The position numbers and the translations under genes were made by a program. A DNA stretch of 64,000 nucleotides from Rachycentron canadum (taxonomy: Eukaryota > Chordata > Actinopteri > Carangiformes > Rachycentridae), in assembly GCA_038496675.1 (NCBI GenBank), contig CM076659.1:12493035-12557034 (forward strand), read 5' to 3'. Positions 32,480 to 43,700 of this stretch are shown piece after piece. Positions within the stretch are counted from its first letter, which is position 1; every line of letters starts with the position of its first letter. The notes beneath the pieces are model-generated. The model was given only the letters and a program-made list of their open reading frames with translations. It had not been told where the DNA came from and did not search any database.

Positions 32480-32850
32480 TAGTTGAGGTTATTTGATGTG
32501 GGGTTGTGTGAGGTACTTATCTGTAGTCAGTGTATTACCTGCAGTAGATTCGGATCATTGCGTTGCCAGTTGATAGAAGCAGCCGGGAGTACCAGCGCAG
32601 AAGCTGAGTTATGAGATGCTGGGTACAAGGACAACAAAACCCATATTTAAATCACTTAAAACACGGCCACAGAAAAAAAAAAAAAAGCTAATACCAGTTT
32701 AAGTGTATGCTATATTCTGAATATTTCTCCTGCTTTCTCACTGTCAGACAGACCTTTCCTTTGGACCTACATTTCCTCAACTGTTGAACCACCATGTTCC
32801 TACAGACAAGCATACCTACGCTTGGCTTATGTGCACTTGTGTGCAGTAAT
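32480..32850 (+). mobile_element. Interspersed repeat, plus-strand copy of an inverted pair
   Basis: Contains GGTTATTTGATGTGGGGTTG, TGTGAGGTACTTATCTGTAG, TCAGTGTATTACCTGCAGTA and, later, ACCAGTTTAAGTGTATGCTA. The reverse complement of 32920-33180 has the same blocks in the same order (GGTTATTTGATGTGGGAACG, TGTGAGGTACTTATCAGTAG, TCAATATATTACAAGCAGTA, ATCAGTTTAAGTGTATGCTG). It resembles a non-coding repeat family common in teleosts. The 3' boundary is approximate. Confidence 0.7.
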
Positions 32851-32919
32851 ATAGTCATTCAATGGTTCACAAAATCTAGTTTGTAATAAGGGCTGCTTTA
32901 CGGCAACATAAAGCAGTGA

Positions 32920-33180
32920 AAATAATCGATATACAGCATACACTTAAACTGATACCTTTTTTTTTTTTCCCCTTTGGGTATGTTTTAAAGTGGCTAAACC
33001 CATTTTTGTGGATGGCCCCATCCACAGCAACATGTTGCCCAGCTTCTCCATACTGTTAGTGCACTGATTCTGATTTACTGCTTGTAATATATTGACTACT
33101 GATAAGTACCTCACACGTTCCCACATCAAATAACCTGGACTATCACTGGGAACACTGGGTCTGGACCAACAGGAAAAGTC
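32920..33180 (-). mobile_element. Interspersed repeat, minus-strand copy of an inverted pair
   Basis: Partner of the copy at 32480-32850. On the minus strand it also contains GGAGAAGCTGGGCAACATGT and GCTGTGGATGGGGCCATCCA, then an A-rich run before the TTTAAGTGTATGC block. The copies have diverged by several substitutions and small indels, so this is two old insertions rather than a recent inversion. Confidence 0.68.
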
Positions 33181-33410
33181 ATGCTGTATTGTTGCAGATG
33201 ACAATTTTAATAGGTTTACAGTTTATTAACTCTTCTAAGTCTGGAGTATATTGGCTCTAGTGTGATTCTCGTCCCCATAGCAGATAGTTAATTTCATGGC
33301 ATCGTGCTGACTCTGAGGCATCATCGTGCTGAATAATAACAGGTTGAGAAATGATTCAAATTATTAGCAAATTATAACAGTTCCCTGCGATACTTTTTCT
33401 GTTCTTTCAG

Positions 33411-33525
33411 GTATGACCTTCCTCAGTACGGCAGTCGTAGGAGGCTGATATCTCCCATGTATGATGAATATGGAGAGGTGATCGTGGAGGATGACGGGTA
33501 TTACTACAGTCCACATGGCCCTGAG
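33411..33525 (+). CDS. pcdh15: pcdh15 exon: shared MYDEYGEV segment
   Basis: A 115-bp exon with acceptor CTTTCAG. It reads YDLPQYGSRRRLISPMYDEY then GEVIVEDDGYYYSPHGPE. Y-LPQYGSRRRL-SP-MYDEYGEV-VE-DG-YYYSPHG is conserved across vertebrate PCDH15 isoforms that lack the CD1 end. It closes in phase 0, so either terminal exon (33674 or 36215) can follow in frame. Its donor, GTATTA, is weak. Read-through would add eleven residues (VLSILRVTILP) before TAA at 33559-33561. Confidence 0.95.
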
Positions 33526-33673
33526 GTATTATCTATCCTTAGAGTGACTATATTGCCCTAATGGGTTGCGTGTCCAGTCTGTTATTGAAACAGTAGTATC
33601 AACCCAATCTGACATTTGAACATTGTGGCTTTATCATCACAGAAGGTTGCTAAATTAAATATGACTGTCTTAG
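33526..33673 (+). other. pcdh15: Short pcdh15 intron before the Ser/Glu-rich terminal exon
   Basis: A 148-bp intron with a weak donor (GTATTA) and an acceptor (TGTCTTAG) that lacks a good pyrimidine tract. Both weak sites suggest regulated or inefficient splicing. Confidence 0.7.
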
Positions 33674-35521
33674 GGCCGTGGCCGTGGCAGAGGCAGGGGC
33701 CGTGGCGGCATGCGGGGTAGTGGTTCATCCAAGAAGGTTGCATTTAGAGATGCGCCGCCAGAGGATGAAATCGAACAAGCTGAGCCAGCAGAGGAGGGCA
33801 AGCCTTCTAAGGCAGCCAAGAAACTGAAGTCTGTCATGAAACTCAGCAAACTCCTGGCAGCCAGCAAGGGAGGAGAACAGCCATCTGATGCTGGTCCCTC
33901 TGGCCCATCTCCATGGAAGAAAGCCAAAATGTTCAAGATGTTTGGCACCGGGAAGAAGGACAAGGATTACGCCAAACTGATGTCAGCCCGCCGTATTGAC
34001 AGCCAGGAGAGTCTGACTGACGGACCGGCACTTATGGGACCAATCGACAGCAAGTCTGATACCCGCAGCCGGCTTGGCAAAGTTTTTAAGAAAATCAACT
34101 TGGGCAACAAGTTGCAACTCCGGAGGAAGTCTCAAAGTAGTATGAGTCGTAGCTCAGTCACAGGGAGTGAGAGAGATGAGGAAGCCTCACAAGTAGCCAG
34201 TGAGGATGAAAGGAAGTCTAAAGTGTCTATTAGTGTGACAGAAAGTGAGCCAGAGGCAGGTGCAAGTGGAAGCAGTAAGGAGAAAGGCTCAGATGAGGAA
34301 TCTTCAGAGAAAAGCAGTGTTGACAGAGATTATCTGAAAGTAGATTTAGACCGGGATGATGCCAACGAAAGTACTGTGGACTCAGAGGAAGAGCCTGATG
34401 AAGAGCCGGGGGATTCTGATGAGGAGAGCAAGTCCAAATCTGAAGGAGAAGAAACTGAGAAGGAATCTGTCAGTGAGAAAGAATCTGGGACTGAAAAAGA
34501 ATCAGAGTCAGAGAAAGAGTCAGAGAAAGAGTCTGAATCCGAGAAAGAAACAGAATCAGGAACTGGTACAGCAACAGAGAAGGAAACAAGCACAGAAAAG
34601 GGTTCAGGAACAGAAAGAGACTCTGATGAAGAGTCTGAAGAGGAAGAGGCTTCAGGAAGCACTGGAGAAAGTGGTTCTTCTGCCCGTTCTTCCATGAGAT
34701 CATCAGCTACTGAGGCCAGTAAGGGCAGCAGTGCTACAGGCATGAGTGGTAGTCGCAGTGAGAGTGGTAGCAGAGGAAGTGCAGGTGAGAGTGGCAGTGG
34801 TAGTGTTAGCAGTGCTGAATCTTCATCTGTCTCAAGCATTAAGTCATCACAGAGAACCACATCTTCAAGAAGTGCAGTAACATCAGAGAAGTCCAGCAAA
34901 GAGCTGAGTGAGGCTGAGTCAGGCACAGGGACAGCCAGTGAGGCAGAGTCGGGGAGTCAAGTGTCTTCGTCTCGTGGATCCAGCCAGAGGAAAACATCTG
35001 GGTCAGAGTCCAGTGGAGGGTCTTCTTCTGGGAGTCAGATGACCGATCGGAGCTCTACGGCTAGCGAGGAGAGTTCATCTGGTTCCCGTTTCACTAGCGG
35101 CAGCCGGCGTTCCCAAAAGTCCATCATGAGCCGCACATCTGAGGACACAATCACAGAGGAGAGTGAAGAAGAGGATGAGGAAGAATCTGAGACCGCTGAT
35201 GAGAGCAAAGAGTCATGCAGCGAGATTAGTGATGACCCATCATCTAGGAGATCCAGTGTGGCATCTGGAGACCCAGGGCCCTCTGCCCCCTACACTGGTC
35301 CCCCATACAGCTCTGAGATCAGAAGCATCGGTGACACCTCCGTAGAGACGTATGGAGGACTGTCCCCTATCACTGAGGTGGATGAGGATGCTATCTCCTC
35401 TGACAGATCCTCAGCCACTGGCTCTGGATCAGGGGTCAGCAGCGCGTCAAAGGACTCAAGAGAAACAGAGGTGACGTCGGATGCTGAATCAGAGTCTGAA
35501 GGAAACTCAACTGCCTTCTAG
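33674..35521 (+). CDS. pcdh15: pcdh15 terminal exon, Ser/Glu-rich cytoplasmic domain (CD3-like by position)
   Basis: An open exon of 615 codons from the splice site at 33674 (phase 0) to TAG at 35519. It starts with a GR/RGG run (GRGRGRGRGRGGMRG). Basic, likely helical blocks follow: AAKKLKSVMKLSKLL (about residues 46-60), WKKAKMFKMFGTGKKDKDYA (about 80-99) and RLGKVFKKINLGNKLQLRRK (about 132-151). Roughly residues 155-525 are almost only Ser, Glu, Gly and Thr with EKESESEKE-type repeats, so disordered and highly acidic. The C-terminal part is SP/SS-rich and ends STAF, a class I PDZ-ligand pattern. A poly(A) signal lies 33 nt after the stop. Its place between the shared exons and the CD2-like last exon suggests it is the CD3 equivalent. 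The naming is uncertain, and mammalian counterparts seem much less Ser/Glu-rich. Confidence 0.85.
   Translation, partial: GRGRGRGRGRGGMRGSGSSKKVAFRDAPPEDEIEQAEPAEEGKPSKAAKKLKSVMKLSKLLAASKGGEQPSDAGPSGPSPWKKAKMFKMFGTGKKDKDYAKLMSARRIDSQESLTDGPALMGPIDSKSDTRSRLGKVFKKINLGNKLQLRRKSQSSMSRSSVTGSERDEEASQVASEDERKSKVSISVTESEPEAGASGSSKEKGSDEESSEKSSVDRDYLKVDLDRDDANESTVDSEEEPDEEPGDSDEESKSKSEGEETEKESVSEKESGTEKESESEKESEKESESEKETESGTGTATEKETSTEKGSGTERDSDEESEEEEASGSTGESGSSARSSMRSSATEASKGSSATGMSGSRSESGSRGSAGESGSGSVSSAESSSVSSIKSSQRTTSSRSAVTSEKSSKELSEAESGTGTASEAESGSQVSSSRGSSQRKTSGSESSGGSSSGSQMTDRSSTASEESSSGSRFTSGSRRSQKSIMSRTSEDTITEESEEEDEEESETADESKESCSEISDDPSSRRSSVASGDPGPSAPYTGPPYSSEIRSIGDTSVETYGGLSPITEVDEDAISSDRSSATGSGSGVSSASKDSRETEVTSDAESESEGNSTAF
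34330..35260 (+). repeat. Low-complexity Ser/Glu coding repeat
   Basis: Purine-rich codons (GAG, GAA, AGT, TCA) repeat imperfectly, for instance GAGAAAGAGTCAGAGAAAGA near 34511. The encoded units are SEKE, KES and TEKES, then GSGS/SSG-type runs. The minus-strand open frames here are shadows of this composition. Confidence 0.9.
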
Positions 35522-36214
35522 AGAGATATATTGTTCACTGTGAAGTAAGACTGAATAAAATCAATTACCCTTGCATGGGAGTGAAGAAATATTACTTGCC
35601 ACTCTGAGTGTTTCAAGCATCTACTTTTTTCTCATTTCCTCTTAGCAAAGAAAAACTTTGATGCTTTTCTGCAGCAAAATATGAGAAATTTGCTCTTTTT
35701 CTTACATCTTTGACTTACTCTTCTCTTTGATGTTTTCTGAGTGAGTTTTTATGCCTTTACCCTTGTTTCTGCTGTGAGATTTTGCATGTTGCAGTTCTGT
35801 CGGCTTTGACTGAATGTTTCCGTCTGATTTTGAAATTGTGACTTTTCAGGAGTTTACAGTATCACTGCTTTCCATTGAAAAATTCAGGTCTCAGACAGAA
35901 CTGCAGATACTTGGTTGTTTTGCAATACAACAATTTCTGTTAACAATCCCTCTTAAAAGTGCGCAATTGTATTGCTGTATTAACAGCATTTTACAATCCA
36001 ATGTCAGTGTTTGCTTGCTTGTACTAATGAGGTTTGAGGAAGGATTTTTTTTAATTTTAATTTTATTATAATATCTCCTCATACCATCCCTGTCAATACC
36101 ATGATCTCTGTAGTTGGACTACAACCCTTCTGTTTGCAGTTGTGTTGAGAAACCCACATACACTGCACCTTCTGGAGAAAATATATTTATCCTTACCCTT
36201 TGTGTCCTCCTCAG
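35522..36214 (+). other. pcdh15: 3' UTR of the Ser/Glu-rich isoform and intron for the last exon
   Basis: A 690-bp AT-rich stretch holding the AATAAA at 35554. The acceptor of the next exon has a good pyrimidine tract (TATCCTTACCCTTTGTGTCC, TCCTCAG). No gene was recognised. Confidence 0.75.
35554..35559 (+). promoter_or_regulatory. Candidate poly(A) signal for the Ser/Glu-rich isoform
   Basis: AATAAA 33 nt beyond the TAG at 35521. If used, the 3' UTR is about 55 nt. A longer UTR cannot be excluded. Confidence 0.5.
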
Positions 36215-36829
36215 CCTGGGAGAAAGAAGCGGATTAAGCTGGTGCTAGATCGGGAGAACGAGACCAGCTCCACAGGAGACGAGAGTACCACAGAGACCCA
36301 GCGGAACCGACTCCCCAACAGCCACAGCAACATCAACGGGAACATCTACCTCGCACAAAATGGCACTATCGTCCGAACTAGGAGGCTGTTGCACCCGAAC
36401 AACCTGAAGTTGGGCTCTCCGTGCCGTCTAGGTAAGCATTTTAAAAAACTAGACAAGTTAGGCGTGACTCACGAAGAACCTCCTCCTGTTATTAGCATTG
36501 AGGGTTCAGGAAATGACACGGAAAATGGAACAGGCACATGTGTTCCCTCTAACCTGGATGTCAACCTCAACACTCGGGCCTCCTGTGGCTCCCTGGGAAC
36601 CACCATCACAGATCTTAAAGGTTTTGGGTCCAAAACTAGTATTGCCAAGGGCTTGATTGACAGAAACAGTATTGGCCTGTGTGTCAGTGAGGAGCAAGAG
36701 ACTTCTGTTGACAACCACAAGAACAGTAGGGAGACACTGGAGTCCCACAGCGACCACACATTATCAGATGAGGAGGAATTGTGGATGGGACCCTGGAACA
36801 GTCTGCACATACCAATGACAAAACTCTGA
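36215..36829 (+). CDS. pcdh15: pcdh15 last exon, CD2-like cytoplasmic domain
   Basis: A 204-codon terminal exon in phase 0 after TCCTCAG, ending TGA at 36827. It starts PGRKKRIKLVLDRENETSST and has NSHSNINGNIYLAQNGTIVR then TRR. HFKKLDKLGVTHEE lies at about residues 75-88. The end is SDHTLSDEEELWMGPWNSLH followed by IPMTKL. The blocks RKKRIKLV-DRE-ETSSTG, NINGNIY-AQNG, HFKKLDKL-VTHEE and DEELWMGPWN-LHIPMTKL are, as I recall, those of the mammalian CD2-type ending; the middle is variable. MTKL is a class I PDZ ligand. CD2 is the isoform reported as essential for tip links in mature mouse auditory hair cells. The CD2/CD3 name is inferred. Confidence 0.92.
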   Translation, partial: PGRKKRIKLVLDRENETSSTGDESTTETQRNRLPNSHSNINGNIYLAQNGTIVRTRRLLHPNNLKLGSPCRLGKHFKKLDKLGVTHEEPPPVISIEGSGNDTENGTGTCVPSNLDVNLNTRASCGSLGTTITDLKGFGSKTSIAKGLIDRNSIGLCVSEEQETSVDNHKNSRETLESHSDHTLSDEEELWMGPWNSLHIPMTKL

Positions 36830-37770
36830 CTGACCATGCTGAAAACAATTTTCCTTTTTGTTATTTTCCTATCTTTATCATGTTGATTTTGTTTAGAAAA
36901 AGATTATTTAAAAAATGATTGTGTGCCTCAACTGGATACGCTCCAATCACTGTCCACCAGCCATTGCACTTACAGTCAATTTTTATTTTACCACAATATG
37001 TTGAAGCTAATTTGTACCAAGCATTTATCACCGACAGGGCTATTACAGATGGGAACATAGAGCTGCAAGGCAGTGAGTGCCTCAAAGAAAAAGGATTTTT
37101 TTTGTGAATTGTGCTTGACTGTAATTTTATTTATTTCATTTTTTTTAACAGAGAGGACTGGCCTCTTTTGTTGAGTGATTCCATGTTTTGCTTTCTTTTC
37201 TGTCCGTTTCTGTTTTTTTTTGGTTTTTTTACCTGAAACAGATCACAAAGAGATTGTCATTAATTTCACTACAATGTTAAAGATATTTACAGCGAAATCA
37301 TGGTGAATACATGAAGAAATTGTGATTATATAGTCTATGATAAAGTAAAAAACATATTTTGCTAATAGAATTTTACTTGCAAATAATCAAGATTGTCATT
37401 GATTATTTTATGTTGTGATCACTTGACAATGTTTTTGAAAATTTCTGGAAAAATATATGAAATTATTTTTGTCTATTTTGTATCTAACAGAGATGATGAA
37501 TCTAACATATGACATTAAAAACATAATACCCACAGGACTGTCATCATTGTATTTCAACAGTGAATTATGACAGTGGGATCATCGTTTTTTTATATGGACA
37601 TTTGTACCCACAGAATGTGGTATTTTCAACCCCTTTACATGACACAGGTTCACTCTGTTCATGATAATTTATTAACTGACACATCAGGACCCCACACGCG
37701 GGGAAAAGGACTATACCAAAAAATGTATTACATTCAACAATAAAGCTCTAACCCTATTTTAATGTGTATT
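36830..37770 (+). other. pcdh15: Probable 3' UTR of the last pcdh15 exon
   Basis: AT-rich, without open frames of interest. AATAAA at 37739-37744 is followed by a GT-rich element (AATGTGTATTGTG) about 20 nt on, a normal cleavage arrangement. The gene therefore probably ends near 37765. Confidence 0.6.
37739..37744 (+). promoter_or_regulatory. Candidate poly(A) signal at the gene end
   Basis: AATAAA in CAACAATAAAGCTC with a downstream GT-rich element at 37758-37772. Confidence 0.6.
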
Positions 37771-40700
37771 GTGAAGCATAATTGCAAGCCTTGACTATTT
37801 CTGCAACTTTCCACTGTCAAGCAATGCAACATGGATAATGTTAATTGCAGCTCTCAGCTTTAAAAGTAATGAAGTGTTTGTTTTTTATGAAAATGTGAAG
37901 AACATTTGGGGTTACAAAGATACACTCCTTAAATTGCATAACAGTGATGAAAGTTGAATGTAAGGTAACACGCAGCAGTAGAACTCAACAGTAAGCTCAT
38001 AAAAATACAATGTCTGCAGAGAGGGGTCTGTCAGAATGAGGCCTCCTCCGTGCAGTGGGCTTTCACTTTAAAGGAAAGCAATGACAGGTCACCAAACATG
38101 GGGATATGGATAGCTACTGTATCTCTGAAAAGCACTGGAAAGTGTGCAGGGAAGTCTGAGAAACTGACACTCTTCTTGAGCGCACTTTCTCACCTGTCAA
38201 CACAAACTGCAAAAAAGAGAGGAAAAAAAGAAAAACGTGTTTAAAGATGGCAGTGATTGTAACCAAAAAGGCAAAAGGCAACGAAATTCTCTGGCACATT
38301 CTCTTCATTTGTTTCTTGGTGTATCAGAGATTGACACATCTGACACATCCGGAATGACATTTACAAAAAGTGTCCTGCAGTCAATCAAACCATGAGAATG
38401 CCAATCAAGTTCACACAGTTCAGGCTGAGGTTCACAAAGTAGCAGGAGCTGAATGCCAAAGTGAAGTAGCTTGAAAAGCTGCTCAGAAAATAGGTCAGGA
38501 GGGAACCTTGTTCCCACCACAACAAGCCTGGTGTCCTAAAGGATCAAAACAAACCTCTGCACTGAGCTGATGAGGAGAAAAAAAAAATACAGGTAATAAA
38601 TGGCAGCAAAATCTGCAGGGGAAAAAAAAGAGAAGAAAAAAGATCAGCCCGTTTTAATTGTTGGCTGTGTCTTTTTCAACTATTAAAGAGGTGGATTAAT
38701 TTTTTGGATCTGCAAGACAAAGACAAAGGTCTCTAGTGTTCACTGTCTATCAAGCGCCACCGGCTACACTCTGCGTTAGCACTCTCAGGAACGACCACTG
38801 CTGACAGGAGAACAGCACTGTACAAAATCTGCGCGGTGCAGATGGCGCTCGATGTCATGGGTTGTTTCTGCAATTTTCTCAGGAAGCTTTTGTCTGTACT
38901 ATTTAATGAAGCCTTGAAATGAGAATGTATTCCAAAATATCAGCGTTCTTTACCAAGAAGACAGACAATTAGCTGTAGATATGAAATGCGTCTGTGCCCT
39001 GAAGGACATAACTCCACCAAACTTGTTTTGGAAGACTCTCCTAATGAATTGGATTAAAAGTGCCCAAATAAATAACGGAAGCATTTCTACTGAACATTTC
39101 CATCTGTCACAGGATTATGTCCCAAGCCTTTTTTCTTTTTTTTCACTCTTTATTTTGATCATTTCATTCAGTAGATTCAGTTACAGCATTAAGAATGGAC
39201 ATACAGTATATCCTCATGGTGACGAAAGGTTTGAGTGAACCCACAATCCAGCGTCTCCTCAAATGGGATTTACTTGTCATTTGCATTTAATATTTATAGA
39301 ACAATGTTGTCTAAAGATGATGAAATGTTATACACCCACAGAAAATTTCTAAGCAGATCATCACTGTTCACTATTAATGTTATCTGTGAAATGAGGCTTG
39401 TATAGGCGAGAGACGAGACAGAAAAAACAGTGAAAATTTGTCACAATGCAATGACCTAATTTGCTGTAAGTGACAAAGAACCAGAACCGCAGTCACAACA
39501 AAGTCTAAAATAGGTGCAGTAAAGTGGAAAGAGATCATTTTAAATAATGCACCTAAACCTAATAAATGACATATAACGATATAGAAAAATAAGTTGAAGA
39601 GGAGGTGGTATAAAGTTCATAGAAACAAAAATCCAGTCCTTTGAACTCCAGCCAGCACAGACCTGTATGAGCAAGATATGATCTCAATTTCAGAATCTGG
39701 TCCACTAACACTGAATGTTAAAAAGATTTTCACGATGCTAAGAGCTTCCTACCTTTTGAAAAAAAGATAAGAAAAGGGAAGGACGTGGACATGGAAGGGC
39801 TGCTTCAGGTAACAATTTGTCTTTATTACATACTAGAAAAATTTGAGATGTGTTTGATTTCTCTTTGAATATTGGAAAGATGATTTACTCCCTGGTAAAA
39901 CTGACTGCACTTTAGTCTGTTTTCCCTTTTTTTCCTAAATGTGTTGTAATCATCTTCCTCTTATAATAATAATAATAATAATAATGCAGATAAGCATGTG
40001 CATCATTATTCCAAACATGATGTTTAGGTCATTTTGCAACAAATGGTTGACATCTGTACTAGTTACACATTTCTAAAAATAATTTAAAATAATTTAAAAT
40101 ATTTACTGCATCCTAATGGTATAGACCAGTGGATGGTAATGTCAGTCAGTCCACCACTTTTGCCCAGAGTGAAATATCCCAGCAACTACTTAGATACATT
40201 TCATCTAGTGCATAGTCAGGAACTTTGATTTATAACCAAATGCCTGCAAATAGATTTTGTGTGATTAACAAATACTGCAGAGATTGCAGATATCCAGGCG
40301 CATTTCTGTTTATACCAAAACTGGACCGTTGAGGTCATGACAGTTTGCAGGGTGCCTCAGTTCTTGTCACACTCTGTGCTCTGAATTCAAAAATTCAGTT
40401 TTATGAACAGATCACGAGCAGAATTTCTGCAGCCGTGCATCATATACTCTTCAACTTGGGCTTCGTTTAAATGTACTTAAACAACTTTTAAAACAGGTTC
40501 TGTGTTTATGTGAAGTCATTTTCTGCAACAGTTATACTGTAATAAACCACTGAATCTAATCATGCCGTAGAAATACTGCTGTGCTTCACAGAGATTCATA
40601 AATCTCTAAAGGTTTTATGGAGGGTAATTATTCATACAGTGCCAAGTTAGTAGCACTATGTTTGCACCAAACAAAGGTAAAGGGTCGTGCTCTTTCTCTA

Positions 40701-43700
40701 TGCTAGCTTGTGACAGCTTGCTTATTCTAATTGGCCTTTTGAGGCCTTGTTTCTGGCCCTTAGTTTAATCAGTGCAACAAGCTCATGCATTCATTTAGAT
40801 GCGCCTGACGGCTCTCTAAACAGTGAACAAATTCATTGGCTTGCTGAGGATGTAGTATCACTGCAACAGATAGAGCCACATAGCTCCTGATATGCTAACA
40901 CTCTATTTGACAGAAAGAAGAAGTGGGAGCCACTTCACAGAAATGCATCAATATTAAATCACCTTTTAATCAAATATTCATAGTGCATGTAAAATAGGAA
41001 GCTGAATAGGATTTTTCTTTTCTCAAATATACAAGTGTCAGTATTCTGATGTGTAATAACCCTGGGGAGTAATGGCTCCCTGCTGGCGTTGTACGAACAC
41101 ATTTCTCATGCCATTTTATTGCTTGTTTAAAGTCAGGAGACTTTAGCTGTGGGTAGCAAAAGGGTCAAACAAGCTGTGATACTTTTGTAAAGAGTACAAC
41201 TGCTATTATTAACCAACTTTTGCATTGTCATGAACAGAGTAGACACAGTATTAAGAGTACTATTTGATTTGTACACTCGTGTTTGCTGATCTTTACTAAT
41301 GAGAGTGCATGAAAACAAGCAAATACAGCATCCAGACTTTTATCACATGTAAATACTGCATGTCAAAAATGTGTGTGAGATGTTTGATAGCTGAAGCCAT
41401 AACATAAGCATGCAGATTTGATTTTCTGTGTTCGCAGGAGGAGTGGCTAATACATTAATTCCATTTCCACTTGCTCGGGAATGTGCTTGCCAGGTACAGG
41501 TAAGCACTGTTCTCATTTCAAGTTCAGTGGCAAGCCTCCTGAGTTTCACCTATTAGCATAGCCTATATAGGATATCCTGGCCTACAGCAGGCAATATGGT
41601 AATCTACCCATGACTCATTCTAAAGGAGATTATCACAAATCCCCAACGGAGGCAGGAGGAAACTCCTCATAATACCTATCCGTCACCACTGCTTAGTGCA
41701 TGCTCAGACCTGAAAGGCAAGACTCTTCGTTTCCTCCAAAATCTGACTCCAAATTAAAATTATCCATTTGACTACTTTAGTAGTAAAATTAGAGGTCTCA
41801 TTTATTTACCTTTGACAAATCAGCTCAGGATATCAATACAAGTGAAGATAAAGAGGAATGAAAAAAGCCATATATTTTCTAATCCTAAAACCACAAAACA
41901 CAGAGGAGACGTGTTACATGAGCACACACCAGAGCTTTGAAATTACAGCTCATGCCATGCATCCAGTGTATTATTATTTTTGTTATTCAGTGAACTCTGG
42001 CTTTTTACTCATTAAACGAGATCAGGTCAGCTCCGCAGCCGGCACAGGGACAGATGAGAATAGTTCACTGCTGCAGGAGACGGGGGCTGGTTGCAGGTTG
42101 GTTATTACCTTGGAGCCACATTAGAGGGTGCTGTGCATTACTGTTTATACCAAACATACACCATCTGGTGTAAGGGTCATTTCTTTGATAAACAGAAAAG
42201 CGGTGAGGGAAAGGTCTTTTTTGTTAACAAGTCGAAGCGCTGATTATTTTCTTTCAAGGTAAACAAGCTGCACACATGTTTCCTGGTTCTGGGGTGATTT
42301 TGCACGCACAGGTACGATGCAAGATGCTAAACTGTAAACTGTTCTCATTGTCCTAAAGTCATTCCCTGGTGTACAATAACAATAACGGCAGACACTGTGT
42401 TAGAATTACTCTTAAACTAACAATTGGTGGATGTGAAACACATAATGAGTGGTTGCATCATTTCACAAGACACCACAAGCCAAATGCACCGGAAATCACA
42501 GCTCTAATCTCTTTTTCCACTTATCCCCGTTTTCAGGCAAACCACATTAAGAAGGCATGACGTTTCCTCTGCAACGCATCCCTCTCTCATGTTGAGAGGC
42601 GAGGTTTGATGTTCAGAAACACTTGAACGCATTTTGCTGGTGTCCAGTCAGCCACTAGAGGTAGATAGAGACAAGTGTCATTTATTTTATTTATTTTTTT
42701 AAACTTGACCTATTGTGTTACTTTGTAAACAGCAACAACTATATTTTTTGGATTGAAAACTTTGAGGACAAATTGAACGGAAAATCATAATCATACTATC
42801 GTGTTCAGTGTCTTTGGTGATGAATACAAAATTTTTGTCAGTCTTTGAATACATTTTGTTTAATGTATATCTACCCTCCGTTTTAAAATTCACCGAGATG
42901 CAGACAGCTTCAACAGTGATCAGTCATATACTCAGTCTTATACTCAAGATGAGGAGCAGGGACACAGGTATGTCACAGATATGCATGCATGTCCCTGCTT
43001 CATTAGTGCCAGATGAACTTGCATACTGTATTGTTGTCGTGCCCTTTTCTTCAGTGTTGCACAGCTGAGATATTTATCGAGTCCTGATGTTGTTGCCACT
43101 CTTAATAGTTCATTACTCCTGCTGACAAGTGACGCTACTGAGCTCTGCCCTTTCCTGATCAATGCTAAATTCATCACAGCTTCCCCATCGGCCATAACGT
43201 GATTAACTATGCTTAAGTCCAATTCATAAACATTCTGTGAATTCTCTTGAGGGCACTAATTTCACTGGTGATCAATTTGGCTCTCACCTTTTCAGTTTTG
43301 CCCTGCAGCTCAGCTACCTGTTAAGATTACACTTAACTCAGCTTCTTCACATTTCAGCACATCACTGCTTACTAATTAGATTTCCCTGGGAGTGTGGTGG
43401 AGTCTAAACTCTGATCGGAGAGATTGGAAGAGAAGCCAACTGAGAATAACTTTGGAAATCCTCACATGACCCTGTGGAAGCATTCAAAACTGTTAATCCC
43501 ACAGAGACACCCTGCGAAATGATAAATGGACAGCAAGAACATCACGAACTATACTTTTCTGTTTTTTCTTTTTTTTTTCTTTTTTTATAGAAACAAAGTA
43601 TTTGCAGCAAAAAAAATGCATTAAATCACTCCTCACAAGTTATTCCAGGCCTTGCATCATATGATGTACTTTTTTGTCCTGCCAGCATTGGCAGCACCAA

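Larger units (their letters stand above)
30970..33410 (+). other. pcdh15: pcdh15 intron with an inverted repeat pair
   Basis: A 2.4-kb intron. It has an A24 run at 32379-32402 and two copies of one short interspersed repeat in opposite orientation at about 32480-32850 (plus) and 32920-33180 (minus). No gene was recognised. Confidence 0.75.

Noticed and set aside
34330..34926. 198-codon minus-strand frame rich in Ser/Leu/Asp
   Set aside because: It is the mirror of the Ser/Glu-rich plus-strand coding exon, which is supported by in-frame splicing.
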